A stretch of DNA of 41,617 nucleotides, taken from assembly GCF_002798015.1 (NCBI RefSeq), contig NZ_PGTZ01000007.1, forward strand, positions 386,605 to 428,221, written 5' to 3'. The translations under genes were made by a program, and so were the position numbers. The notes under the pieces were generated by a model. The model ran no database searches and was not told the DNA's origin. It was given only the letters and a program-made list of their open reading frames with translations. Below are positions 18,461 to 25,369 of the stretch, in pieces. The DNA comes from Luteimicrobium subarcticum (GTDB lineage: Bacteria > Actinomycetota > Actinomycetes > Actinomycetales > Cellulomonadaceae). Within the stretch, counting starts at the first letter, position 1, and every line of letters starts with the position of its first letter.

Positions 18461-19582
18461 CTTCCGGTCGTCGTGTCCGGTGACGGCGCCGGGGGCGGTG
18501 TCGGGCCCGGCGGGCGGCAGGGTGCCGTCCACGTCGTCCGCGTCGGTCGTCTCGCCGTTGCTCGCCCGCAGCGCACGTGCCTGCTCGATGTCCTTCGCAC
18601 GCTTCTCGGCGGCCTTGTCGCTCGCCTTCGTGTCGCGCAGGGGGAGCTGCACCTGCTCCTCGGCGGCGACACCCGCCTGCAGCTCGCGGCCGCGTTCGAG
18701 CTCGGCGTCGAGCTCGGCACCCAGCAGCAGGACCATGCAGAGCAGGTAGACCCACAGCAGCAGGATGAACAGGCCCGCGAGCGTGCCGTAGGTGGCGTTG
18801 TAGCTGGACGCGTTGGCGACGTAGAAGCCGAACAGGAGCGTCGCGATCGCGCCCACGACGAGGGTGAGGACCGCGCCCGCGCTCAGCCACCGGAACTTCG
18901 GCTGCTTGATGTTCGGGGTGCCCCAGTAGAGCAGCCCGATCAGCACGATCACGAGGATCACGACGACGGGCCACTTCACGATGTTCCACACGGTGACCGT
19001 GGTCGACGACAGCCCGATGAGCTCGCCGACCTGGTGCGCGAGCGACCCCGAGAGGACCATCGCCCCGATGATCAGCACCACGAGCACGAACACGATCGCC
19101 GTGATGAGCAGCATCCAGGGGCGCAGCTTCCACACGGGCCGACCCTCGGGCACGCCGTAGATCTTGTTCATCGCGCGGGAGAACGCGCCGACGAACCCGG
19201 ATGCCGACCACAGCGCCAGCACGAGCCCGATGACGAGCGCCCAGCCCGACCCGGTGCTGCCCGCGATCGGCCGGATGAACGACTCGACCTGGTCGAGGGT
19301 CTGCGGCGGCGCGAAGTCCTTGAGGGTGTCGAGGGTGTCGCTGATCGCCTTCTCCGGGTCTCCGACGAAGCCGAGGAGCGACACGAGCGCGACGGTCGCC
19401 GGTGCGGCGGCGAGCAGCGCGTTGAAGGTCAGCGCCGCCGCGAGGTCCTGGCAGCCGTCTGCCTGGAACTCGCGCAGCGTGCGCTTGGCCACGTAGATCC
19501 ACGACTTCGACGTCAGCTCGCGGGTCGACGTCGACCCCTGGGCGTCCTCCGTGCCGTGGCTGTCCGTCGTCGAGGGTGCCAT
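18455..19582 (-). CDS. YihY/UPF0761-family membrane protein
   Basis: Integral-membrane protein of the YihY/BrkB family, 375 aa from ATG 19582. The function of the family is not settled; early annotation as ribonuclease BN was an error. The sequence shows the characteristic opening TFNALLAAAPATVALVSLLG, then membrane segments including WALVIGLVLALWSASGFVGA, LLITAIVFVLVVLIIGAMVL, VVVILVIVLIGLLYWG and GLFILLLWVYLLCMVLLLGA. The ~70-residue C-terminal tail is cytoplasmic, charged and low in complexity (KASDKAAEKRAKDIEQ). ATG 19582 is chosen because CAGACT ends 6 nt upstream, matching the leaderless pattern; longer forms reading upstream are Arg-rich and implausible. It is divergent from the hydrolase gene with 56 bp between starts. 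Confidence 0.9.
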   Translation of the reverse strand: MAPSTTDSHGTEDAQGSTSTRELTSKSWIYVAKRTLREFQADGCQDLAAALTFNALLAAAPATVALVSLLGFVGDPEKAISDTLDTLKDFAPPQTLDQVESFIRPIAGSTGSGWALVIGLVLALWSASGFVGAFSRAMNKIYGVPEGRPVWKLRPWMLLITAIVFVLVVLIIGAMVLSGSLAHQVGELIGLSSTTVTVWNIVKWPVVVILVIVLIGLLYWGTPNIKQPKFRWLSAGAVLTLVVGAIATLLFGFYVANASSYNATYGTLAGLFILLLWVYLLCMVLLLGAELDAELERGRELQAGVAAEEQVQLPLRDTKASDKAAEKRAKDIEQARALRASNGETTDADDVDGTLPPAGPDTAPGAVTGHDDRKG

Positions 19583-19588
19583 CCGTCC

Positions 19589-19594
19589 AGTCTG
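19589..19594 (-). promoter_or_regulatory. -10 CAGACT of YihY gene (leaderless)
   Basis: On the minus strand CAGACT ends 6 nt before ATG 19582. Confidence 0.5.
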
Positions 19595-19626
19595 GGACGA
19601 CTCGCGGACCCTCGCGCGCCGACGGG

Positions 19627-19632
19627 TACGGT
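19627..19632 (+). promoter_or_regulatory. -10 TACGGT of alpha/beta hydrolase gene (leaderless)
   Basis: TACGGT ends 6 nt before GTG 19639. It sits back-to-back with the YihY promoter in a 56-bp divergent region, so the two core promoters must almost touch. Confidence 0.55.
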
Positions 19633-19638
19633 TGCCCG

Positions 19639-21204
19639 GTGACCCTCGGCCTCGCCCCGTCCACCGTGCTCTCCCGCCGCTCTCCCCGCCTGCTCGCCGT
19701 CGTCGGCGCGCTCGTCGTCGCACTGCTCGCCGGCTGCGGCCTCGGAGGGGCGGACGACGACGGCGGGACGTCGTCGTCGACGCTGTCGCCCAGCCAGCTG
19801 GCCGCCCCGCAGGGCTTCGAGACGTACTACACGCAGACGGTCACGTGGAAGAAGTGCGGCGACGGGTTCGTGTGCGGCACGTTCCGTGCGCCCGTGTCGT
19901 GGCAGGACGCGTCGTCGGGCTCGATCTCGCTCGCCGCCAAGGTGCACCGGGCGACCGGGACGCGCATCGGCTCGCTGCTCATCAACCCGGGCGGCCCGGG
20001 CGGGTCGGGGATCGACCTGGTGGACAGTGCGCCGTCGATGCTCGGCAAGAGCGTGCTCGACGCGTACGACGTCGTGGGCTTCGATCCGCGCGGCGTGGGG
20101 CAGTCGACCGAGGTGACGTGCCTCGACGACGCCGAGAAGGACCGCCAGCTCTCCACCTGGTACCCCGAGACGGCTGTGGGTCTCGCCGCGATGGAGAAGG
20201 ACGCGAAGCAGTGGGCGGACGCCTGCGTGAAGAACACCGGTGACCTGCTGGGCCACGTCGACACCCAGTCCGTGGCGCGCGACATGGACATGATGCGCGC
20301 CGTGCTCGGCCAGGCGAAGCTCGACTACCTCGGGTACTCGTACGGCACGCAGATCGGGTCGACGTACGCGGCCCTGTTCCCGAGCCACGTCGGACGCATG
20401 GTCCTGGACGGGGCGATCGACCCGACGCTGTCGTCCGACGAGACCAGCGTGCAGCAGGCCGTCGGGTTCGAGAACGCGCTGCGCGACTACGTGAAGGACT
20501 GCGAGACGGGGTCGTCGTGCCCGCTCAGCGGTGGGGTCGACGCCGGCATGGCGCAGATCAAGCGTCTCTTCGACGAGACGAAGGTGCGCCCGCTGCCGAC
20601 GTCGGACGCCGACCGCCCGCTCACGGCCACGCTCGCGTTCTACGGGGTGGCCGTGACGCTGTACAGCCAGTCGTCGTGGTCGTACCTCACCGCCGCGCTC
20701 TCGCAGGCCATCGACAAGGGCGACGGGACGATCCTGCTGAACCTCGCCGACCAGTACAACGACCGGAACTCCGACGGCTCGTTCTCGACGAACTCGTCCG
20801 AGGCGTTCCGTGCCGTCGGTTGCCTCGACGACCCGGGGTCGTCCGACCTCGCGACCATGACGAAGCTCGCCGACCAGGTCGAGTCGGAGGCGCCGACCGT
20901 CGGCTCGTTCTTCTCTTACGGCGGCGTCGGGTGCAAGCCCTGGCCGTACCCGCAGGTGAAGCAGGAGGGGGACGTCCACGCGAAGGGCGCGGCGCCCATC
21001 GTGATCGTCGGGACGACGAACGACCCCGCCACCCCGTACGCGTGGGCGCAGGGCCTCGCGAAGGCGCTCGACTCGGCCGTGCTGGTCACGTACGAGGGCG
21101 AGGGGCACACGGCCTATCGGCGCGACAACACCTGCATCGCCGACCTCGTGGACGACTACCTGGTCGACGGCAAGGTGCCCGCCGAGGGCAGCACGTGCTC
21201 CTGA
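19639..21204 (+). CDS. Alpha/beta-hydrolase lipoprotein, tripeptidyl-aminopeptidase (TAP)-like
   Basis: Predicted secreted, lipid-anchored serine hydrolase of the actinobacterial TAP/SlpD-E type, which usually acts as a tri- or prolyl-aminopeptidase; 521 aa from GTG 19639. The signal peptide has the lipobox LVVALLAGC. The oxyanion region is NPGGPGGSG. The nucleophile elbow is GYSYGTQIG with S234. The C-terminal TAP domain supplies D462 (GTTNDPATPY) and H490 (GEGHTAY), so the triad is complete. Paired Cys residues near the C-terminus (CKPWPYP, DNTCIADLV, STCS) suggest disulfides. A short hairpin follows at 21231-21248. Confidence 0.9.
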   Translation: MTLGLAPSTVLSRRSPRLLAVVGALVVALLAGCGLGGADDDGGTSSSTLSPSQLAAPQGFETYYTQTVTWKKCGDGFVCGTFRAPVSWQDASSGSISLAAKVHRATGTRIGSLLINPGGPGGSGIDLVDSAPSMLGKSVLDAYDVVGFDPRGVGQSTEVTCLDDAEKDRQLSTWYPETAVGLAAMEKDAKQWADACVKNTGDLLGHVDTQSVARDMDMMRAVLGQAKLDYLGYSYGTQIGSTYAALFPSHVGRMVLDGAIDPTLSSDETSVQQAVGFENALRDYVKDCETGSSCPLSGGVDAGMAQIKRLFDETKVRPLPTSDADRPLTATLAFYGVAVTLYSQSSWSYLTAALSQAIDKGDGTILLNLADQYNDRNSDGSFSTNSSEAFRAVGCLDDPGSSDLATMTKLADQVESEAPTVGSFFSYGGVGCKPWPYPQVKQEGDVHAKGAAPIVIVGTTNDPATPYAWAQGLAKALDSAVLVTYEGEGHTAYRRDNTCIADLVDDYLVDGKVPAEGSTCS

Positions 21205-21230
21205 CACGGCCTCGCGCGGCCGCGTGACGG

Positions 21231-21248
21231 GCCGGTTTGGGAACCGGC
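21231..21248 (+). terminator. Hydrolase-gene hairpin overlapping tRNA -35
   Basis: GCCGGTT, TGGG, AACCGGC forms a 7-bp perfect stem. The putative -35 of the tRNA gene (TTGGGA 21237-21242) lies inside it. Confidence 0.55.
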
Positions 21249-21266
21249 GCCCGGACCGGCTACAGT
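21237..21266 (+). promoter_or_regulatory. Putative promoter of tRNA-Thr
   Basis: TTGGGA (21237-21242), 18 bp, TACAGT (21261-21266); the mature tRNA begins about 41 nt after the -10. Confidence 0.55.
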
Positions 21267-21306
21267 AGGGCGCGCTGGCCGGGGCGGAGACGCCACAGCC
21301 CAGCAC

Positions 21307-21379
21307 GCCGCCTTAGCTCAGTCGGTAGAGCGTCTCACTCGTAATGAGAAGGTCAACAGTTCGATTCTGTTAGGCGGCT
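21307..21379 (+). tRNA. tRNA-Thr (anticodon CGT)
   Basis: A full cloverleaf can be drawn. The acceptor stem GCCGCCT/AGGCGGC has 7 pairs. The D stem is GCTC/GAGC. The anticodon stem TCTCA/TGAGA has loop CTCGTAA, so the anticodon is CGT (codon ACG, Thr). The variable loop is AGGTC and the T arm is AACAG TTCGATT CTGTT. The discriminator base is T73. CCA is not encoded (CAG follows), so it must be added after transcription. The T stem is A/T-rich for this genome. Confidence 0.95.
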
Positions 21380-21385
21380 CAGACG

Positions 21386-21420
21386 ATCAGGCCCGGAACC
21401 TCAACGGTTCCGGGCCTGAT
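21386..21420 (+). terminator. 15-bp perfect terminator hairpin after tRNA-Thr
   Basis: ATCAGGCCCGGAACC (21386-21400), loop TCAAC, GGTTCCGGGCCTGAT (21406-21420). It begins 7 nt after the tRNA and has no T tract. Confidence 0.85.
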
Positions 21421-21510
21421 CTGCGTGTGGACGGGGACGGTCTGGCCGTGGCGTTCCGCGTGTGTCCGACCATCGACGTCCCATCAGGTCGACGACGCTA
21501 CGCGAACGAT

Positions 21511-21575
21511 TACTTAGAGGATCTGGACGGCATTGCCTATAGTATTTGAACGCTTTGGGCTATAGGATCTGGACG
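21511..21575. repeat. Direct and inverted repeats upstream of the AAA ATPase gene
   Basis: AGGATCTGGACG occurs at 21518-21529 and 21564-21575 (46 bp apart). CCTATAG (21536-21542) and CTATAGG (21560-21566) form an inverted pair. This stretch is clearly more A/T-rich than its surroundings. It could be the promoter/operator of the following gene or a trace of how the gene arrived. Confidence 0.6.
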
Positions 21576-21604
21576 ACGGGGACGGCGTTCGGAAGGGTGC
21601 GGAG

Positions 21605-22852
21605 ATGTATCGAAGGCGCGTCGTCGACGCCGAGCTGTCGTCTCGGATGCGCGCTGCGGGCGCGGTGCTCATCGAGGGCCCCAAGGCGTGCGGCAAGACG
21701 GCGACTGCGCAGCAGGTAGCGACGACGACGTTTCGGATGGACCTCGACGACGGGGCACGCAGGCTGGTCGGCACGGCACCCGAGGTTCTCCTGGCGGCGG
21801 CGCCACCGGTCCTCTTCGACGAGTGGCAGGAGACGCCGAGACTCTGGAACCTCGTCCGCCGGGAGGTGGACGACGAGCCGGGTGTTCGCGGCCGCTACCT
21901 CTTGACGGGGTCGGCCACGCCCGACGACGACACCCGGAGGCACTCAGGAGCCGGGCGCTACTCGTACCTACGGATGCGCCCGATGAGCCTGTTCGAGCGA
22001 GGCGTGTCGACGGGAGCCGTGTCCCTCCGAGACCTGTTCGACGGCACGCTCGTCCCGGGGCTCGATCCCGGGGTCGGGGTGCCGCAGCTCGTGGACCAGC
22101 TCGTCATCGGCGGGTGGCCCGACCTGCTCGACGCCACAGCGCGCGATGCCCAGCAGTGGCTCGCGGACTACCTCCGCACCGTCGTCGAGGTGGACCTCCC
22201 GCGTCTCGGGGTGCGCCGCGACCCCGCGACCCTCCTCCGCCTTCTGGCGTCGCTGGCGCGGGGGGTCGGAACGCAGGTCACGGTCCAGTCGCTCTCCAAA
22301 GACGTTGGTGGTGCGGACGGTCCTTTGAGGCGCGGGACGGTTGCCGACTACCTCGAGGCGCTCGAACGGCTGATGCTGACCGAAGACCTTCCCGCATGGG
22401 GCGGTCACATGCGATCGACGACGCCGCTGCGGAAGTCTCCGACGCGCTACATGGTGGATCCCTCTCTCGGTGTGGCAGCGCTCGGCCGCGGCCCGGAGCA
22501 GCTACTCCACGACATGAACGCCACGGGCTTCCACTTCGAGGCAATGGTCGTCCGCGACCTGCGTATCTACGCACAGCCGCTCGGAGGTCATCTGTCGCAC
22601 TGGCGTGACAACAACGGCCACGAGGTGGATGTGGTGGTGACGCTTGCCGACGGCCGTTGGGGGGCCCTCGAAGTGAGGATGGGGCCCGACTCCGTCGACT
22701 CGGCCGCCGCCTCCTTACTCCGGTTCCAGGAGAAGGTCGACGTCGAACGGCTCGGTGCGCCAGTTTTCCTGGGGGTGGTCACCACGCGCACGGCAGCGTA
22801 CCGACGCCCCGACGGCGTGTACGTGCTGCCGGTCGCCGCACTCGGACCGTGA
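21605..22852 (+). CDS. AAA-family ATPase with DUF4143 C-terminal domain
   Basis: Member of the widespread AAA_14/DUF4143 group, whose cellular role is not established; 415 aa from ATG 21605 with GGAAGGG upstream. Walker A is GPKACGKT (25-32), Walker B VLFDEW (about 69-74), sensor-like LLTGSATP. The arginine-rich GRYSYLRMRPMSLFERG is typical. The C-terminal DUF4143 module resembles a PD-(D/E)XK fold: E340 and D342 in GHEVDVVV, and E356-V-R358 where most relatives have ExK. The usual Lys is therefore Arg here. The upstream region is A/T-rich with repeats and the gene sits just after tRNA-Thr, a common landing place for acquired genes. No integrase or duplicated tRNA end was found. These genes are sporadic across genomes and often look mobile (family knowledge). 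Confidence 0.88.
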   Translation: MYRRRVVDAELSSRMRAAGAVLIEGPKACGKTATAQQVATTTFRMDLDDGARRLVGTAPEVLLAAAPPVLFDEWQETPRLWNLVRREVDDEPGVRGRYLLTGSATPDDDTRRHSGAGRYSYLRMRPMSLFERGVSTGAVSLRDLFDGTLVPGLDPGVGVPQLVDQLVIGGWPDLLDATARDAQQWLADYLRTVVEVDLPRLGVRRDPATLLRLLASLARGVGTQVTVQSLSKDVGGADGPLRRGTVADYLEALERLMLTEDLPAWGGHMRSTTPLRKSPTRYMVDPSLGVAALGRGPEQLLHDMNATGFHFEAMVVRDLRIYAQPLGGHLSHWRDNNGHEVDVVVTLADGRWGALEVRMGPDSVDSAAASLLRFQEKVDVERLGAPVFLGVVTTRTAAYRRPDGVYVLPVAALGP

Positions 22853-22885
22853 CTGGCGGACTTTCGGCGATCCCAGGGGGGCGTC

Positions 22886-23356
22886 TCAAGCGGTGCGGGG
22901 GAACGTCGCCCACACCGTCTTCGTCGTCTCGCCGCGGTACCAGCCGACCGTGTCGGACAGCCGTCGCGTGAGGTGCATGCCGATGCCGCCCTCGCCGAGG
23001 TCTCGTCCGCCGGCGAAGACCGGGATGTTCCGGAGGGCCTGGTCCGTCACCTCGAGCAGGAAAGCCGGGTCGTCGCGGGACAGCAGCACCACGGTGGGCG
23101 GCAGCGCGTGCTCGAGAGCGTTGGTCGCCAGCTCGGACGCGATGAGGACGAGCCGGCTCGCGGTGTCGTCGAGGTTCGGTCCGGCGTCGTGCCCTGCCTG
23201 GGCCAGCACGGCGGTGAGCTCGCCGCGCAGCGCGGACAGCTGCTCGATCGACGCGAGCTCCCACGTCCGGACGGGCTCGAACCCGGCCGGCGGGCGGCGC
23301 TCCGGGACGCCGTCGTCGTCGTCCGGGATCTCGAGCACTGCGTCGACGTCGCTCAC
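22886..23356 (-). CDS. RsbW-like ATP-binding (HATPase_c_2) regulatory protein
   Basis: Small stand-alone GHKL ATPase of the anti-sigma-factor serine-kinase type, 156 aa from GTG 23356. The N box is LIASELATNALEHA and the G box region is GEGGIGMHLTRRL. An acidic N-terminus (EIPDDDDG) precedes it. Actinomycetes carry many such proteins, which phosphorylate anti-anti-sigma factors or bind sigma factors. No partner STAS protein or sigma gene is adjacent, so the partner is unknown. A 13-bp inverted repeat brackets the promoter region upstream (23365-23448). The gene converges on the AAA ATPase gene with 33 bp between them. Confidence 0.85.
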   Translation of the reverse strand: MSDVDAVLEIPDDDDGVPERRPPAGFEPVRTWELASIEQLSALRGELTAVLAQAGHDAGPNLDDTASRLVLIASELATNALEHALPPTVVLLSRDDPAFLLEVTDQALRNIPVFAGGRDLGEGGIGMHLTRRLSDTVGWYRGETTKTVWATFPRTA

Positions 23357-23364
23357 TCAGCGTC

Positions 23365-23448
23365 CCCTGTCGTGTCGTCCGGATGTGGATATCCCTCACG
23401 GTGGCACCCCCCAGCGGTGCACGCCGCGAGAGGGTCGACACGACAGGG
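23365..23448. repeat. 13-bp perfect inverted repeat bracketing a promoter region
   Basis: CCCTGTCGTGTCG (23365-23377) and CGACACGACAGGG (23436-23448) are exact inverted copies separated by 58 bp. They lie directly upstream of the RsbW-like gene. The spacer also contains the 8-bp palindrome GGATATCC (23387-23394). It could be a paired operator, or a long-stem RNA if transcribed through. Confidence 0.65.
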
Positions 23449-23495
23449 TGAAGCCCTCCTGGCGGGCGAGACGCCACGGTCTCGTCTTAGGGTCG

Positions 23496-23539
23496 CCTCC
23501 GGCGCGCGGTGCGGCTGCGGCCCCACCGCACGCCGGAGG
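23496..23539 (-). terminator. Terminator hairpin of nucleotidyltransferase gene
   Basis: CCTCCGGC (23496-23503) pairs with GCCGGAGG (23532-23539), and inside it GTGCGG pairs with CCGCAC, with a 5-nt bulge on one side. It lies just past the stop of the minus-strand gene ending at 23548. Confidence 0.5.
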
Positions 23540-23547
23540 ACCGTGTC

Positions 23548-24348
23548 TCAGTGCACCGCGTCCCAGTGGGCGCGGTGCGTGGCGACCAGCCAGGCGTTCA
23601 CGACCGCCATGTCCGGCGCGTCGGGAAGGGGCGAACCGCCGTCGTCGAGCGCCGCAGCCAGCCGCACGCGGACGTCGTCGACGCGGCGCAACGCCTCGTC
23701 GAACGGCACCTCGCCACGCTTCACCTCCATGCAGGTGCGCAACGCGTCGCCGTCGATCGGCAGCGTGAGCCGCCCGGTCGTGACGACCTCGAGGCCCTGC
23801 AGGCCGAGCCGCAGTGCGTGCGACGCGTACTTGGTGTCGTAGCCGTGCGCCGCGACGAGCTCGGGGCGGTTCGGCACCCGGCCCTGCCGGCTGATGCCGA
23901 GCAGGCGGTCCCGCTGGCCGTCGAGGTAGCCGAGGAACCGTCGGCCGGCGTTGAGCGACAGGATCGACGGGGCGAGCGCGCGCAGGGACGTGCCCGTCGC
24001 CGTCTCGACGAGCACCGCGTCCTGCGGCGCGAACAGGACGGTGAGGACGGTCGGGTTGCCCGCGCACGCGAGCCGCAGGTACTTGCGCAGCGAGAAGATC
24101 GTGAGATCCGTGTCGCCCGGGCCTGAGCGGACCCCCTCGGGCTGGGTGCGCGACACGTAGTGGTGCGACGACGGTGCGAGGCCGACGACCTGCTCCTCCG
24201 TCTCGACGTACACGCCCATCTCGTCGTGGTCGTCGGTGCCCGCGATGGCCATGCCGTGCACGCCCGACCCGCACACCGTGCGCAGGATCTCGTTCGACAG
24301 GGCGACGTCGCGGTCGCCCACGGACACGGGCAGGAGGGAAGCAGGCAT
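23548..24348 (-). CDS. Predicted nucleotidyltransferase (RlaP/DNA polymerase beta superfamily)
   Basis: 266 aa from ATG 24348. It resembles the RlaP-type predicted nucleotidyltransferases known from phages and bacteria. The active-site region reads GMAIAGTDDHDEMGVYVE, with the spaced acidic residues expected for metal binding. Other family-like stretches are DLTIFSLRKYLRLACAGNPT, followed by VLTVLFAP, then LGYLDGQRDRLLG and AHGYDTKYASHALRL. Biochemistry for the group is scarce; an RNA repair or nucleotide transfer role is inferred by others from neighbours in other genomes. Here it is divergent from a methyltransferase gene with 81 bp between starts. CACGAT ends 7 nt before the start, fitting the leaderless pattern. 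Confidence 0.82.
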   Translation of the reverse strand: MPASLLPVSVGDRDVALSNEILRTVCGSGVHGMAIAGTDDHDEMGVYVETEEQVVGLAPSSHHYVSRTQPEGVRSGPGDTDLTIFSLRKYLRLACAGNPTVLTVLFAPQDAVLVETATGTSLRALAPSILSLNAGRRFLGYLDGQRDRLLGISRQGRVPNRPELVAAHGYDTKYASHALRLGLQGLEVVTTGRLTLPIDGDALRTCMEVKRGEVPFDEALRRVDDVRVRLAAALDDGGSPLPDAPDMAVVNAWLVATHRAHWDAVH

Positions 24349-24355
24349 GCGGGCG

Positions 24356-24361
24356 ATCGTG
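24356..24361 (-). promoter_or_regulatory. -10 CACGAT of nucleotidyltransferase gene (leaderless)
   Basis: CACGAT on the minus strand ends 7 nt before ATG 24348. Confidence 0.4.
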
Positions 24362-24417
24362 GCCGACGCGGGCGGCTCGTGGCCAGCGGATTCCATGGAC
24401 CCCGCACCCAGCGATGC

Positions 24418-24423
24418 CAGGAT
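24418..24423 (+). promoter_or_regulatory. -10 CAGGAT of methyltransferase gene (leaderless)
   Basis: CAGGAT ends 6 nt before ATG 24430, with no Shine-Dalgarno. Confidence 0.5.
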
Positions 24424-24429
24424 CGACGC

Positions 24430-25224
24430 ATGACCGGACCGCGCACCCATCCCGCTCCCGACGACCTGTTCAGCGACCGGCTCGCGGCGTGGCGGGAGTA
24501 CACGGCGACGCCGTGGGCACGGATCCGGTACGACGTGGTCGGGGAGACGTTGCGCCGGCAGTGCGCGGCGGTGCGGGGTGCGCGCGGGGACGTGCTGCGC
24601 GTGCTCGACGTGGGCGGCGGCGACGGCAGGGACGCCCTGCCGCTGGCGCTCGCGGGACACGACGTGACGGTCGTGGACCCGTCCGCGGTGTGGCTCGACG
24701 AGGCGCACGGCCGCGCCGCAGCCGCCGGCACGCGTCTCACCACCGTCGAAGGCGGCCTCGACGACCTGCCGCACGGCGAGTGGGACCTGGTGCTGTGCCA
24801 CTTCGTCCTGCGCTACCGCCCGGCCGGCGCCGACGACGTCGCTGCGCTCGCCGCCCGGGTGCGGCCCGGCGGCCGCCTGTCCGTCGTCGACGTCAACCCC
24901 GCCGGCCGCGTGCTGCGGGCGCTGGTGACCGGCGGTCCGGACGCCGCGGCCGCCGAGCTGCGCGCGGAGCGGGCCGCCGTCGCGACGTTCGGGACGGACG
25001 CGCGGAAGGTCGACGCGGACGACGTGGTGGCCGCGGCCGGGGCGCACGGGCTGCGGGAGGTGGCGCGCCACGGGATCCGGGTCGCGAACGACCTGCTCAC
25101 CGACGACGCCGCGAAGTCCGACCCGGCGTACTTCGACGCGCTGCGGGCGCTCGAGCTCGACCTGTGCGACCGGGAGCCGTACCGGCGGGTCGGGTTCGCG
25201 TGGCAGGTCGTGCTCGAACGCTGA
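24430..25224 (+). CDS. Class I SAM-dependent methyltransferase
   Basis: 264 aa from ATG 24430. The SAM-binding motif I is VLDVGGGDGRDALPLA, motif II region HDVTVVDPSAVWLDEAHG, and the post-motif LVLCHFVLRYRP with RPGGRLSVVDVNPAGR. An N-terminal helix (FSDRLAAWREYTATPWARIR) resembles that of the SmtA/CmoM group, which acts on small molecules or tRNA. The substrate cannot be assigned. CAGGAT 6 nt before ATG supports this start. It is divergent from the nucleotidyltransferase gene, so the two may be co-regulated. Confidence 0.87.
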   Translation: MTGPRTHPAPDDLFSDRLAAWREYTATPWARIRYDVVGETLRRQCAAVRGARGDVLRVLDVGGGDGRDALPLALAGHDVTVVDPSAVWLDEAHGRAAAAGTRLTTVEGGLDDLPHGEWDLVLCHFVLRYRPAGADDVAALAARVRPGGRLSVVDVNPAGRVLRALVTGGPDAAAAELRAERAAVATFGTDARKVDADDVVAAAGAHGLREVARHGIRVANDLLTDDAAKSDPAYFDALRALELDLCDREPYRRVGFAWQVVLER

Positions 25225-25282
25225 CCCGATGTGGTCGTCCACATGCGTGCGCCGCCGACCTGCTCCTCCGGCGGGGCCACGT

Positions 25283-25288
25283 TAGGGT
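25283..25288 (+). promoter_or_regulatory. Putative -10 TAGGGT of beta/gamma-crystallin gene
   Basis: TAGGGT lies about 80 nt ahead of GTG 25370, leaving a 5' leader with a normal Shine-Dalgarno. The leader (25295-25350) contains GCCGGC-rich segments that may fold, but no known riboswitch pattern was recognised. Confidence 0.35.
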
Positions 25289-25369
25289 GGCGTCACCGGT
25301 GCCGGCCGGACATTTTGCCGGCTGTCGGGCGCCGGATCACCGTGTTCGGACGAGTGCAGGGAGGCACTG

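Noticed and set aside
21370-25290. Genomic island bounded by a duplicated tRNA-Thr 3' end
   Set aside because: I looked for a second copy of the tRNA 3' segment (TTAGGCGGCT) downstream and saw none; there is no integrase, so island boundaries cannot be claimed.
25289-25369. Riboswitch (for example c-di-AMP type) ahead of the secreted crystallin gene
   Set aside because: The leader is short and I could not match conserved riboswitch blocks; only generic GC-rich pairing.
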